From Gentiana macrophylla (Eukaryota > Streptophyta > Magnoliopsida > Gentianales > Gentianaceae), in NCBI GenBank assembly GCA_026214975.1, contig CM047815.1:57543852-57607851 (forward strand): 64,000 nucleotides of DNA, given 5' to 3'. Below the pieces are notes generated by a model. The model worked only from the letters and a program-made list of their open reading frames with translations. It was not told the DNA's origin and did no database searches. Positions 1 through 11,593 of the stretch are shown here, piece by piece. How positions within the stretch are numbered: position 1 is the first letter of the stretch; each line of letters opens with the position of its first letter. The translations under genes and the position numbers were made by a program.

Positions 1-763
1 AAAATAGGACAAGGGCTCTCCGGGATCCCCTGGTGCTCTGGTGTTGCATCATCTCGAGCCTCCACCTCGTCAAACAAGGACCTCAAGTTTCCAGTCAGAA
101 CCACCGGAGGATCCCAAGGCACACCACCACCAGCAAAGTAACCCTTAATCTTATAATTAGAGTCAGGGACAAAATCGTGAAAGCTCATCAGGCTGGGGTT
201 ATACAGCCTCTCTCCATCCCATCGTGAAACATGTTGCAAGCTGGGGGCCCGATTGTTTAGATCTCGCCCCATACACCTTGTAAGATGAAATATCCCCTGA
301 TCAAATCCAGCGGGCCGAGCAGCCACTAATGCATCCCGATTATTCTTGAATACCATGAATTCCTCGATGTCCTGACGCCGAGCCTCCTGAATCCTAGCCT
401 GGAATTCTGCCTCAGCTTTTCGGATCTTCTCAGCAAGCTCATCATTCAACCGGTGCTCATAATCCCGTCTCTTTCCGGAAAGAGCAAAAGACTCAAGCAC
501 GGAGTCCTTTGCTTGGTGAACCAACTCGAGGTTGAGCCCTTTCTCACCTCTTGATCCACCTTGCTTGGATCATTTTCCAGTGCACCTTGTCCCGATTCGC
601 CACAACTAGATCGGCGTACAACTTACTCTCAAAGATCAATAGCTCACGCTCTCTCCTCATCCAAATTTTTCAGACTCATCGATTTCTCACCTTCTTCTTG
701 AAGCTCTCACAGGTCTTTTGCGCTTCTTCCTCTCAAAAACAACTGTCATGCAAATGTCACCAT
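1..763 (-). pseudogene. E, C-terminal coiled-coil exon of Transposase_28-like gene
   Basis: Read on the minus strand, about 180 codons from position 544 to the window edge are open and look like real protein. They contain a charged helical stretch rich in E, K, R, Q and A (for example RLNDELAEKIRKAEAEFQAR), then MGRDLNNRAPSLQHVSRWDG and SFHDFVPDSNYKIKGYFAGG. Positions 544-763 continue the same coiled-coil style but need frameshifts and contain stops. The sequence runs off the window, so the true C terminus is unseen. I infer that this is the tail of the gene whose 5' half lies at 35458-36018, because element C separates them with a matching TSD. Proteins with a Transposase_28-like N terminus commonly carry a coiled-coil tail. 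The function is unknown; it is usually treated as transposon-derived. Confidence 0.55.
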
Positions 764-874
764 CTAAAATAAAAAAGAGGAAAGAAAACCAAGTTAAATT
801 GCAAGGAGAAAAGACAAAAGGGATACACAGGGTAAAAATGAAAAGAACAATGAGAAAATGATGAGGAAACTTAC
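764..874 (-). other. Probable intron of gene E
   Basis: On the minus strand the segment begins with a consensus donor, GTAAGT (869-874), and ends with a pyrimidine-rich acceptor, TTTTATTTTAG. It is 111 bp and A/T-rich compared with the flanking exons. The exon upstream reads NFDGASYNLGVGL and FLPNIDDLYGLIGNLGCI up to the donor. Splice signals are seen directly; splicing itself is inferred. Confidence 0.5.
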
Positions 875-1583
875 AATGCAGCCCAAGTTGCCTATCAACC
901 CATAAAGATCATCGATGTTAGGCAGAAAGTTGGTCATCTAGTCCTCAGCAATGATTCTGTTCGCCAACCCGACTCCGAGATTATATGACGCCCCATCAAA
1001 GTTGATAGGATTGATATTTCTCAGAGGAGGATCATTCTCGTTAAGGGCCCGGGCCAACTCCATCCCTCAGACCTGTTCTCCGGTGGGCGATAACCCTCTC
1101 TCATCCATGCTGCGCCCTCACCAGGAGGTAGAAAAAGAGTTCGAGATCCAGAAGTGTTTGCTTTACCCGCAGAAGGGCCCTCTCCATCTCTCATTGCCCT
1201 CTTCAACGGGGCCCTGATCACTCTCATCTTCAGAATCTTCCAAGTCGATGGCCGCAGCCGGGCTCCGTTCCCTTATATGCCTGATCACTCTCACGCCTCC
1301 TTCTTGGAGAGGGGTCCCGAATCACAGTAGCAATGGAAGCTTGGGGAGGAACCAGGACGTTTAAGTCTTGAACGACCGGCGGCGGCAGAGCAGCATCAGT
1401 ATTTGGCCACCCAGCCACCATAGGAGAGGTGTGCTGCCCCTTCTGGGAATCCATCAATTGTTCCATAGCGAGCCTTAGCTTGCGAGCTTGTCTTCTCCTT
1501 GCAGCTCGAAGTGCAGTAAGATCCATGTTTTCCGCATAAAAGGAAGAAAAGGTCAGTCCGCAACATTTGAGCGTGAGGAACAA
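875..1583 (-). pseudogene. E, middle exon(s), frameshifted
   Basis: On the minus strand an open frame (1583-1230) contains the basic segment MDLTALRAARRRQARKLRLA, MEQLMDSQKGQ and a proline-rich stretch ending in RDPSPRRRRESDQ. The reading then continues only with changes of frame: one frame gives an Arg/Gly/Pro-rich passage (1227-1021), another gives NFDGASYNLGVGL down to the intron donor at 874. This looks like one decayed coding exon with several indels. The composition (basic N-terminal helix, proline-rich linker) suits a linker of a gag-like or transposon-encoded protein, but I recognise no catalytic motif. It belongs with the E fragments at 1-763 and 35458-36018 by strand, order and the shared insertion scar. 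Confidence 0.4.
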
Positions 1584-2185
1584 AAATATAGCGAGGTCAA
1601 TCTAGTGAAAGAGAATTATTAGAAAAAGCTAGCAAGCAAAGATATACAAGTGAAACAAATATTACTGGATTTGGCCCGCGATTGTGACGATAACCCCAGA
1701 TGGGGCAATCAATGGGAAATTCCCCTCATGGAAAGAAGCAAAAGGGCGTATCATATATGGGGCAACCAAGGACAACCTCAACTAAGGCAGAATATGGGAC
1801 AACCTCAACTAAGGGCAGAATATGGGACAACCTCAACTAAGGGCAGAATATGGGGCAACCAAGGACTAGCTATCGCAGTTAACGTATTATATCAGGGGCT
1901 TGAACTCAGAATTATCCAATTAAAGGTCCGGGCTTGAGACTGACTCACAGGATCCCAACCCAGAACCTTTACGCTTCGGAAATAAAAGGAGATCTCCTAC
2001 GGTAAATCGAAACTTTCTTTAATTGCAACAACTCGCATAATTTGGCCGATCTCAAAAATGCACCTCGAAATGGCCAACCAACTTGAGATTCGACCAACAA
2101 ACATCGGAGACTCCACTTGTTCACCTTGGATTACGGTTTAATGATTTTGATTTGTTTTTAGACGAGTTAGCCCGGACTTGGACTT
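1584..2185 (-). other. E, probable intron or decayed exon with 28-bp tandem repeat
   Basis: No convincing open frame is visible on either strand. The stretch contains three head-to-tail copies of a 28-bp unit at 1771-1853. The last five bases (2181-2185, GACTT) are the target duplication of element C, so this is where gene E was broken. I infer it is intron or badly decayed exon of E. Confidence 0.4.
1771..1853. repeat. 28-bp tandem repeat, 3 copies
   Basis: Units start at 1771, 1798 and 1826; the first lacks one G. The shared core is GACAACCTCAACTAAGGGCA. A related half-unit (GGGCAACCAAGGA) flanks each side. There are no spacers, so this is a plain short tandem duplication. Confidence 0.9.
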
Positions 2186-2507
2186 TGATGAAGTTTATCA
2201 AATTATAAACTCAAAATCAAATGAGGAATTATTATTGATCAAGTAAAAATTACAAGTTAAGTTAGCATGCATTGATCATGGGGTATTTATAGCCGTATAC
2301 ACCTCATGAATCAGTTAGAAGTAAGTTACAAACAGTTATAACAAACTATAACAGAATAACCGTTTTCTAGATTACATCATACTTAATTGATCACAGGTCG
2401 CTAGGCTTATCTATAATCGCCAAGAAATCAGTTGGTGTCTTCATATTATCAGCAGAGTACATCAACTGACTGCACTCAGCATTCTCTTCAGCCTTTATAC
2501 TGTAACA
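2186..2507 (-). repeat. C, 3' LTR
   Basis: This 322-bp block begins TGATGAAGTTTAT and ends TACTGTAACA, and recurs at 35140-35457 with scattered differences. In the minus orientation of C it is the 3' LTR, so on that strand it begins TGTTACAG. It is preceded by GACTT (2181-2185), matching GACTT immediately after the other copy. Confidence 0.9.
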
Positions 2508-2516
2508 CCCCCTCAA
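2508..2516 (-). other. C, polypurine tract
   Basis: On the minus strand the bases TTGAGGGGG lie directly before the 3' LTR, the expected plus-strand primer position of C. Confidence 0.7.
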
Positions 2517-2557
2517 GCTGAGAGTTGTACATGAACAGCTTGCACTCAGCATTCTCT

Positions 2558-3455
2558 TCAGCTACTTGAATTCTGGAAGATCTTTGAAATTCCTAATTTT
2601 TCTTGTAGATAGAAGAAAATAGGTGCATCCAAGGCTTTGGTAAGAATGTCAGCTACTTGTTCTTTTGTGTTGACTGGAAGAAGTTTGACAAGTCCTGATT
2701 TGACTTTGTCCCTCACAACATGGTAGTCAATTTCAATATGTTTTGTTCTTTTATGAAAGACTGGATTATGAGCAATGTGCATATCACTGGCATTGTCACA
2801 AAGTAACAAAGCAGGAAACTGAACTGGAACCTGCAAATCTTGGAGTTTATAAATCAGCCTCTAAATTTCATAAAATTCATTTGCCATAGCCCTGTATTCA
2901 GCCTCAGATGAGCTTCTAGCTATAGTTGTTTGTTTCTTGGCCTTCCAAGAGATTGGAGCATCTCCTAGAAACGTCATATAACCCGATACCGATCTTCTTG
3001 TTTCGGGACAACCAGCCCAATCATTGTCTCAGAAACCTTTGAGTACAAAGTTGTTGTCTGCTGGGAATAGGATTCCTTGACCAGGGTTAGTCTTCAAATA
3101 CCTCAGCAGCCTGTAAGCTGCCTTCATATGATTTTCAGTAGGTGTGTCCAGAAATGGACTTAGTTGTTGTACTGTAAAAGCAATATCTAGTCTGGTAAAA
3201 GTGAGGTAAATCAATTTGCCCATTAGTGATCTGTATGCAGTGTTGTCTTCTAGAAGTGGTGAATCACCATGTTGTAAAGTCTGCTTAGACTCCATAGGTG
3301 TCTTAGCAGGGTTTGCTCTAAATAATTCATATTCTTCTAGGAGGTTAAGGGTGTATTTCCTTTGTGAAATGGATATACCTTTTGGACATCTAGCAGCCTT
3401 AATGCCTAGGAAATATCTCAATTTTCCAATGTCTTTGATGATGCTGATGTAGAGC
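2558..3455 (-). pseudogene. C, end of reverse transcriptase and RNase H
   Basis: This is the 3' part of the C pol gene. From the junction with A downward it reads YFLGIKAARCPKGISISQRK, TPMESKQTL, MGKLIYLTFTRLDIAF and AAYRLLRYLKTNPGQGILFP, the reverse transcriptase connection region. RNase H follows: the catalytic DNDWAGC segment, a [11 protein letters not shown] segment, LLLCDNASDMHIAHNPVFHK, RTKHIEIDYHVVRDK and VADILTKALDAP, then a stop at 2558. Stops and frame changes near 2840-3030 make it non-functional. Motif wording resembles the Ale/Retrofit group of plant copia elements, which is a family judgement only. The other part of the same gene lies at 31549-34887 beyond element A. Confidence 0.9.
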
Positions 3456-3460
3456 ATCCT
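3456..3460. repeat. TSD of element A (left), ATCCT
   Basis: ATCCT precedes the 5' LTR of A and recurs at 31544-31548 directly after the 3' LTR. Both lie inside the reverse transcriptase reading of C. Confidence 0.9.
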
Positions 3461-4837
3461 TGTTAGGAACATTTTATTATGTTTTGATGATGGCCATACT
3501 AGCTATTATAGCAAGCCTGAAATAAGTTAGTATTCTCTGTATAAGTCTATACTTAGAGTCTGACATGTTGTATAAGTTGAGTCTAACAAGTATTGTACTA
3601 GTTGGTAGGATGGCTAAGTAAAATAGAAATCTGGCAGAGTAAAGGCAGCCAAGTACCAACAGAGAAGCATGAAGACGAATGGATTGACTTATAACCAGGG
3701 AAGTCTGTGATGACCTTGGATAAGTCTAAGTTACATTACAAGTGATGAAACTCATCGTTCAAATATGGTGTACACTAATCTCACACAAATCAAGGATCCG
3801 CGAAGTACATGTACTCTTAACCGGCAAAGTAAACTGTCTAGCGGCTGAGTATAGAAAAAGCAGTGAAGGAAGATCTAATTAGCTAAGTCAGCAGGAACAC
3901 TTAACCGGTCAAGCAATAGTCAAGTGATGGTTCGGCTGAATATGGTATAACTTCTATACTTATTCAGAACGTGTGAATAATTAGAAGATCAAGCATTAAA
4001 TGCACAATCAATCAAGAATCAATCAAGGACGGATTTTATGATAGACGTTTGAATAAAATCCGGATCACAGAAATCAAGGAGGATACAATCAAGGGGGAAT
4101 CAAGAATTAATTCAGAATTATTCCCCACACTAAATAGCCAACGGACTAAAATTCAAATCAAGGATTAACAAAGCTATAAATAGAAGGCATTGACATATAG
4201 GAAAAACAACGATTGCAACATTGAAAAACAAGCAGAAACTCTGTCAATTTGAAAAGCCTTCTATTTGAACATAAAAGACACATCTAGAGATCAACTCAAC
4301 AATCAGAGCTCAAATTCCACATCAAGCACTGAGATTGATTAACTGAATCTGTGAATCCAATTCACACCAGTCAAGCAACTCAATCAGAGCCATCTGAGAA
4401 GGAGTTGTGTTTGTGATAGCTGCTGAAGGATTTGTTCTCAATGAGCAGTGTTGAAGACTGAGTCACTGAAGCTTTTGTAGCCAGGGAGTGATAGTCTTGA
4501 AGATTGTGAGGCTTGTGTAGCCAAGGACATTCTTACTATTGTATCAGTGAAAACAATAGTGAATTCCTCTAATCATCACAGGAGAAGAGTGGATTAAGTG
4601 ATTACACCACCCTGAACCACTATAAACCTTTGTGTCTATTTACTTTTAGCACTTTACTTTACTGCACTTACTTACTGCATAATTCATACTCTGTGTGTGC
4701 ATATTCTACTTTGAAACAGTATAAAAGAAAGGACTTATCCGCTGCCCAAAAGATTTTAAAACAAGAAAAGTTTTGGAAACTCTAGTATAGTCATTCATCC
4801 CCTCTGACTATACTTTTACCCATCTCTGGGACCAACA
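3461..4837 (+). repeat. A, 5' LTR
   Basis: This 1377-bp LTR begins TGTTAGGAACATTTTATTAT and ends TCTGGGACCAACA. Its partner is at 30146-31543. A TATA box (CTATAAATAG, about 4174-4183) gives the likely promoter. The 3' end has the C-rich TTCATCCCCTCTGACTATAC motif typical of this group. It runs directly into a primer-binding site. Confidence 0.95.
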
Positions 4838-4839
4838 AT

Positions 4840-4850
4840 TGGTATCAGAG
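4840..4850 (+). other. A, primer-binding site (initiator tRNA-Met)
   Basis: TGGTATCAGAG begins two bases after the LTR. It is complementary to the 3' end of plant initiator tRNA-Met, the usual copia primer. Confidence 0.85.
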
Positions 4851-4978
4851 AGTTGTTCCTAGTATCAGAACCTGTTTAGATCTGATTTCGGGTAACAAGG
4901 AGATCACATATATTCAAAGTAGTTTTCAAATCTGTGCTTTCTAAATATATCCTTATCTGTGCTTATTCCTCAAATTTC

Positions 4979-6869
4979 ATGTCTAAAGTTCATGTATTCA
5001 ATGTTAATAATTTTGATGAATATAAAATAAGGATGTTGTCTCATCTTGCAGCAACTCATGAGGAGATGTTGGATGTTATCAATGATGGCCCAATCAAGAT
5101 CATGACTGTGATAGAGAAACCTAAGAAAGATTGGACCAAGGATGATAAAAGAAGAGAAAACCTCGACTTTTTTGCAAAAGATATGATCTTGAAGACTCTG
5201 GACAGAAACATGTCTATGAGGATCAAAGACTGCACAACAGCAAATGAGATGTGAGATAAATTGGCACTCATCAATGAAGGATCTGAGGCAGTCAAAGAAA
5301 ACAAATTGTCTGTTGCAAAACAGAAATTTGAAAACTTCAAAATGAAGACTGGTGAATCCATTGATCAAATGGATAACAGATTTTCAAGCATCATCAGGGA
5401 ACTGCAGCAACTTGGACATACATACCCACAGAAAGAAGTTTGTCTAAAAATCTTGAGAGGTCTACCTAAAAAATGGAAGATCATAACATCAGTACTCATA
5501 GGCACAATAAATCTTGCAAATACTGATACCGTGACTCTGTTGTCTCAATTAAAGGCTCATGAATTTGAGTTAAACAGTGAAGACAGTGCACCACCAGAGG
5601 CACACAAGGCCAGTGCACTGGTTGCACCCCAGGAAAGCAAAATGGCTAAGACAAGAAGCAAAGAATACATATGTTTCAATTGCAAGAAGAAAGGTCACTT
5701 CAAGGCAGATTTCCCTGAAGAAATAGACAAAGATGAGGAAAATAACAAGTACAAAACAACGAGATAAGAGAAAGAACAAGAATGCACTTAAAGCTGAAAC
5801 CAGTAGTGAAAAGGATGAAGAATCATCTGATAATGATTCAGATGATGGTGAATCCAACAACTTATACAATGACAAGGCATACCTATGTCTTATGGCTAAG
5901 GAGAATGATGAAACAGAGGTAACATCTAGTTCATGCTCATCATCTGTATCCTCATCTGACACTGCACAATCTTTTATTATTTCTTTAGATTATGCAAACC
6001 TAATTCAAAATCTCATGAGTAAATTTGAAGAAATTCAAACAAATCATGAAATTTTAGAACAAGAATGTAAGAATCTGAGAGAGGAAAATAAAAGATTAAG
6101 GATAGAACTGGATGGATTGAAAGCTGAATCAACTAGTAAGGGAGTTCACCCAACATATCAACGTGCAGTAGATGATCACTCATCGGATGTTGATAGACCA
6201 GATGAGAAAACATCCATACTAGTTAAGAGCACCACTGCACCACCTAATGCACCAGCTTACAAACCCCTAAAAAGGTTTGTATCTAGATCTGGTATTGGCT
6301 ACAACAGTCAAGATGAGAAAGGAAACAATGGTCAACCCAATTCTAAATCAAGGACCAAAACTGGACCCAAATTCAGAAAAGGATAGACCATAGTTTCAAC
6401 TACTCATCTGCACCGTGAAGTCAAAACCCAGTGTAGTGAAACAAGCAGAGTAAATCATCCTATCAACCTAGTAAAGGCAAAAGCACACGGAAAGTTAAGG
6501 CGGACTTTACCCTTCCGAAGATGATTGGAATGTTGCACCCCAAAATACAAGAAGAAACCATTTCATAGTATGCAACATGTGTTTAGGAAAATCCAACCTG
6601 CATGTTCTTGGACATAAAAACATTATCAAAAACAGGTTTCCTTCTGCATATTAGAGAGTGAAAAAGGATGCAAATGCACCAAAAGTAGAGAATTGTATCA
6701 GAATAAATACAATAAGTTTACCAGAAATTATTCTGCCATGCCTTACATGTATGAAGTTGATGATTTCAATTGTCCAAGAAGGAGATCCTTTGGATACACA
6801 CTTGGAATGAGAGGCATGACTGCTAACAGGTATGGACTCAAACAGTGTTTGGTACCTAAACAAACTTAA
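4979..6869 (+). pseudogene. gag: A, gag
   Basis: Gag packages the element RNA into virus-like particles. The ATG at 4979 opens MSKVHVFNVNNFDEYKIRML, followed by the gag fold landmarks LAATHEEMLDVINDGP, MSMRIKDCTTANEM, NKLSVAKQKFENFKMK and LRGLPKKWKIITSVL. A TGA at 5252-5254 replaces the conserved Trp after ANEM. The zinc knuckle at about 5669-5716 reads CFNCKKKGHFKADF, so its last Cys is Phe. A frame change near 5740 leads into an acidic, Ser-rich segment, a coiled coil (LEQECKNLREENKRLRIELD, about 6055-6115) and a basic tail, with further stops. The reading ends with TAA at 6867-6869 after LVPKQT. The gag type matches those of B, F and H, and I place it in the SIRE/Maximus group. Confidence 0.85.
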
Positions 6870-6881
6870 TTTGTTTTGTAG
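6870..6881 (+). promoter_or_regulatory. A, conserved T-rich TAG at the gag/pol border
   Basis: TTTGTTTTGTAG lies between the gag stop and the protease motif. The same sequence stands at this place in B (19803-19813) and F (47924-47935, minus). It looks like a 3' splice acceptor. The role is inferred. Confidence 0.4.
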
Positions 6882-9800
6882 GATGTCTGGTACATAGACA
6901 GTTGATGTTCCAGACATATGACAGGGAACAAAGGATGGTTGACTGACTTTAAAGCTTTAATTTGATGGACCCAAAGTTACATTTGGAGGCAAAGAAAACC
7001 CCGGAAAAATTAAGGGGGAAGGCACAGTGCTCAAGAACAATTTGAAGATTCAAAATGTGGATTATGTTAAAGGATTGAATTCAATCTTCTAAGCATCAGT
7101 CAATTCTGTGACAAAGGCTACAATATGCACTTCCACAAAGAAGGATGCAAAGTGATTCATTATCAAACCAGCACAATTGTACTTGCAGGAAAAAGAGAAG
7201 ACAACATGTATGTGGTGGATTGGAAGACATCAAAAGCAGAAACAAGTCTACTTGTCAAGAATAAGCAATCAACCATTTGGATTTGGCATGTAAGACTGAA
7301 CCACCTCAACTTCAAGACCATCAACATTTTGTTAAGAGTCAAGCTAGTTGAAGGCCTTCCAGACATCACATTCAAGAAGGAAAGTCTATGTGATGCATGT
7401 CAAAAAGGGAACAGATCAAAAGTTCTTTCAAGTCAAATCCACAACAATCAACAACAGAGTCGCGCTCTTGCACATGGACCTATTTGGACCACCACACACT
7501 GTGAGTGTAAGTGGAAAGAAGTATACCTTGGTGGTGGTTGATAATTTCTCAAAGTTCACCCGGACTATCTTAACGAACAAGAAGAAAGAAACTCTTAAGA
7601 AGCTTCCAGATCTACTAAGAAGAATTCAGAATGAAAAAGAATTGAAGATCATCAAGATAAGATCAGATAGAAGCACAGAGTTCCTAAATGAAGTAATCAG
7701 AACCTACTGTGAATAAAATGGAGTACTACATCAACTATTAGCAGCAGCGACTCCACAGCAAAATGGTGTAGCAGAAAGAAGAAATGGGACACTCAAAGAA
7801 GTTATGAGAACCATGATTGCAGAAGCATGCTTACCAAAGAGATTTTGGGCTGAAGTAGCAAATACAACATGCTATACTCAAAATAGATCTATCATCAACA
7901 AACATCATGGAAAAACACCATTTGAAATTTGGAATGGATGGAAACCTAATATTTCACATTTGCATATGTTTGGATCTAAAGGTTTTGTTTTGAACAGGAA
8001 TCAATTGCATACTTTTGATGAAAAAGCTGATGAAGCAATCTTCATGGGATACTCAGACACCATTAAAGCTTTTAGAGTGCTCAACAAAAGAACCTTGGTG
8101 ATTGAAGAGTCAATTCATGTAGTTTTTGATGAACCAAATACAAATGGTGAAAGTCTACACAACTTTGAAGAAGAAAGTTTGCACAAAGACAAGTCTATAT
8201 GAATACAACAATACCAGCTACTATTCTGGATCACACCTTTGGCAATCAAGATGATGCACCAGTCAATACAACACAAGAGGCACCAACACAAGATCATGAA
8301 GTTGATGCACAAGCTGAAGTTGTGGAAGAACCAAATCTAGAGCAACTTCAACTTTGATTTGAATTGGTCGAGAGATCATCTTGAAGAACAAGTCATTAGA
8401 GATATTCATACAGGAGTTAGAACCAGGAGACAATTGGAAAATATGCTAACTTGTTTTCTATCATAGGTGGAACCCAAAATAATAAATGATGCAATTCAAG
8501 ATGCTGATTTGATTATAGACATGCAAGAAGAGCTCAATGAATTTGAGAGAAATGAGGTCTGGGAACTAGTGGATAGACAAGACATGGCAAATATCATTGG
8601 AACAAAATAGGTATTCAGAAACAAGATGGATGAACAAGGAACAATTGTCAGAAACAAGGCAAGGCTAGTTGCAAAAGGCTAGTTGTCAGAATAGATTATG
8701 ATGAAACTTTTGCACCAGTAGCTAGATTAGAGGCTATCAGACTCTTCCTAGCTTTTGCAGCACATAAAGACTTCGAAGTATATCAAATGGATGTCAAAAT
8801 TGTATTCTTGAATGGACTTCTAGAAGAAGAAGTATATGTGGAACAACCACCTAGTTTCCAACTCAAAGGAAAGGAAGAAAAAGTATACAAACTCAAAAAG
8901 GCACGATATTGACTCAAACAGGCACCAAGAGCCTGGTATGAGACACTGTCACAATTCTTAATCAACAATGGATTCAACAAAGGGACTATTGACAAGACTC
9001 TCTTCAATCTAGAAGAATGAACAAGCACTTTGTTGGTTCAGATCTATGTTGATGACATCATCATTAGATCAGAAGATGAGAAGCTATGTGAGAAATTTGC
9101 AAATCTGATGAAAAGTAAATTTCAAATGAGTATGACGGGAGAACTCAACTATTTTCTTGGTCTACAAGTGAAACAAATAGAAGATGGCATCTTTATCAAT
9201 CAAGCCAAGTATGCAAAGGACTTGATACACAAATATGGTATGGATTCAAGTGGCACATCAGATACACCAATGTGTGCAAGAATGATTCTTGGGAAGGATG
9301 AAAATGGAAAATATGTTGATCAAAAGTTATATAGAGGATTATTGGATCTCTACTCTATCGATCGCAAGCACACTGATATAGCATTTGCGTGTAGGAGTAT
9401 ATGCAAGATTTCAAGCTCAACCTAAGATATATCACTTACTAGTAGCCAAGAGGATCATCAAATATTTGAAGTAAACAATTAATGTAGGAATTTGGTATCC
9501 CAAAGATTGAGGATTCAAATTGATATCCTATTCAGACTCATATTATGTTGGATGTAAAATTGACTGAAAAAGCACTTCAGGAACTTGTCGATGCTAGGCA
9601 AACAGACTATTATCATGGTTAGCAAAAGCAAAATTCTATATCCACTTCAACAATTTGAAGCAAAATATATAGTAGTTCTTTGTGCACAAGTGTTGTGGAT
9701 CGGACAACAGCTAATGGACTATGGAATAGAAGAGAAGACAATTCCAATTATGTGTGATAACACAAGTGAAATATCTATAACTGAGAATCCAGTATTACAT

Positions 9801-9980
9801 TCAAGAACAAAGCATATTGATGTAAGACATCACATTATCAGAGATCATGTGGAAAGAGGAGATGTTATCCTGAGATACATATCCACTGAAGATCAACTAC
9901 TTGATATTTTCACAAAACCACTCGACCATGAAAGATTTTGCAAGGTGAGAACTGAGTACGGAATGATTGAAATTGATTAA
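6882..9980 (+). pseudogene. pol: A, pol (protease, integrase, RT, RNase H)
   Basis: The polyprotein copies and integrates the element. In order: an aspartic protease start (WYIDS, with the next Gly codon a TGA, then CSRHMTG, about 6888-6925); the GAG-pre-integrase zinc region (IWIWHVRLNHLNF ... CDACQKG, about 7276-7410); the integrase core with MDLFGP, VVVDNFSKF, SDRSTEF and NGVAERRNGTL, so the D, D and E positions are still present; and the IN tail [16 protein letters not shown]. Reverse transcriptase runs from about 8465, has many stops between 8600 and 9020, and keeps IYVDDIIIRSEDEKL (9039 on). RNase H ends with CDNTSEISITENPVLHSRTK, HIDVRHHIIRDHVE and DQLLDIFTKPLDHERF before TAA at 9978-9980. 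It is clearly dead, with well over ten disabling changes. Confidence 0.9.
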
Positions 9981-10603
9981 GTTATAAGGAGTAGCTAACT
10001 AGAGTAATCAGTTGAATAACTTCACCAGCTGACTGAACCTTTTCCATTTTGGGTGCACTCACTTGGAAGGTAAGGCACTGGTGACCAGTGAAGTTCACTT
10101 CTCTGATTGTTAGGAACAATTTTACAAAGTAGCTCAGTAAAGAAGTCACTACACCGGCCTAGTGACCAGCCAAGTTACTCCACGCTGAACACTTTGGAGA
10201 AAACAGCAAAGTACTCTGTGAACAAAATAAGTTTTACACATGTGAAAAATCGGAGAATTCATGGAGAATTATTTTATGGAAGATTACCCACATGGATTTT
10301 ATATTATAGTCGTGGAAATTATTTTTGAATCGAAGGAATGACGGCAACGCCTCGATTCCCGGGATTTATCATTGCATACCTCAATCCACTCCCCCACTAC
10401 ACTCAAAAACCGTGATTTATACACACAAAATCACGCCATTACTTCATCAAATCCCTCCATATTCAACCGCATTTACACTACCCAAAATTCTCCAATATAG
10501 GCAACACTTATAGATTTTCAGAACGGTTCTACGCTTTTGCAAATTACAAACCCTATTTCTCTGAAAAATTGAAGCTTTTACAATCTCAAATTCACCCAAA
10601 ACA
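9981..10603 (+). other. A, spacer between pol and third ORF
   Basis: There is no gene here; short frames are incidental. The spacer corresponds to the pol-ORF3 spacers of B and F in position. A weak TATA-like TTTTATATTATAG lies at about 10297-10309, some 300 bp before the ORF3 start. A short copy of the LTR head (TGTTAGGAACAATTTTA) occurs at 10108. Confidence 0.5.
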
Positions 10604-11593
10604 ATGGCATCATCTTCTTCAATCTCTCCAACTGACAAATACTATGAAAAATCAATCATCGCTGGATCATTTTTCCGATCTGAGCACTACGTACCTTTCT
10701 GAGACAATGATTCACAGGCTCAAAGGTTAGTTGATGGCTGCATGAATCTGGGGATAATGACATTCCGGAATCCCTCAATCACAGGAATATGCTATGAGAC
10801 TTTAATTGCATTCTGGAAAAATGCAAAATTCATGCCCAGCAAGAAGAAGAGAGACCCGGATTGCATTGTGAGTACAATGTTTGGACGCGAACTGGTAATT
10901 ACCTTAGGTCTTCTCCATAGATGCTTAAATCTGTCCAACACTGGTCCAGCAGATTTCAAGAAGATGCAAATTGACATCAACTCGTTCTGGACTGAGTTAG
11001 CCAAGAACCCAAGAAAACACAGAAAGAAATACAACTTTCCTAGATCGGCACTCAAACGCCCTTTTGCCGAGTTTGCTCATATAATCACAAGAAACATTGA
11101 AGGCAAGAAGGGCTCCATGGAGAACATGACAGATCTCAGAGTAAAATTGATGGCTATCATCTATCAAGGTATTCCATTTAACCGGTCGTAGTTTATCTTC
11201 AACAGATTGAAGGATCAAATTCAAAAGGAAATTGATCTAGGAATTCAGGCACCACAAAAAGGCCAGCAAATAAAGGTGATTTCTGGGAAAGGAAATCTTA
11301 TGGGATTCCTCTTCAACACTTGTTTGATCAATCAAAAGTGAAACCCATCTACCTGCATCCATTGCATAAGGCCAAGGTGATGTTCACCTATGTTAAGGCC
11401 TCCTAAAAATCCCAACTCACAACTGGAAAGAAAAAGGAAGCAACCTGAAAGCGGTAGGTCGATTGGGAGAAGGACCGGATCCCAAATATAGCAAGTACAA
11501 CAAGGGAGTCTACCCAGTAATAAGGATAGCCCCCTTGAAATCAATAATGATGGAGATAATCAAGGAGAAGAAGTCTATCTGCAAGAAGGTGAG
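10604..11593 (+). pseudogene. A, third ORF, N-terminal part
   Basis: The ATG at 10604 opens MASSSSISPTDKYYEKSIIA. After a stop near 10702 the frame continues as GIMTFRNPSITGICYETLIA, FWKNAKFMP, CIVSTMFGRELVITLGLLHR, NSFWTELAKNPRKHRKKYNF and MTDLRVKLMAIIYQGIPFN, then stops near 11190 and frame changes, ending with PVIRIAPLKSIMMEIIKEKK at insertion D. The order (hydrophobic helical blocks, 'FW.N', a 'lmaIIYqgipf' segment) parallels the B/F third ORF (FWKNI, MMIICRSMKFDWAGYFI), although the sequences differ. I take it as the same class of protein, perhaps related to the 'putative plant transposon protein' domain. No signal peptide or membrane segment is visible. Its function is unknown. Confidence 0.6.
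11589..11593. repeat. Possible TSD of insertion D (left), GTGAG
   Basis: GTGAG lies before TGTTTAGGGT and recurs at 14961-14965, where the third ORF of A resumes. The right end of D does not finish in CA, so the pair may be chance. Confidence 0.5.

Noticed and set aside
1771..1853. CRISPR-like array of 28-bp repeats
   Set aside because: The repeats are contiguous with no spacers and the setting is a plant nuclear repeat region.
5570..5962. Minus-strand Ser-rich ORFs within the gag of A and similar antisense ORFs over B and F
   Set aside because: They are mirror frames of acidic coding sequence and have no independent motifs.
10108..10124. A further LTR start of A inside its interior
   Set aside because: Only about 17 bases resemble the LTR head and no LTR follows.
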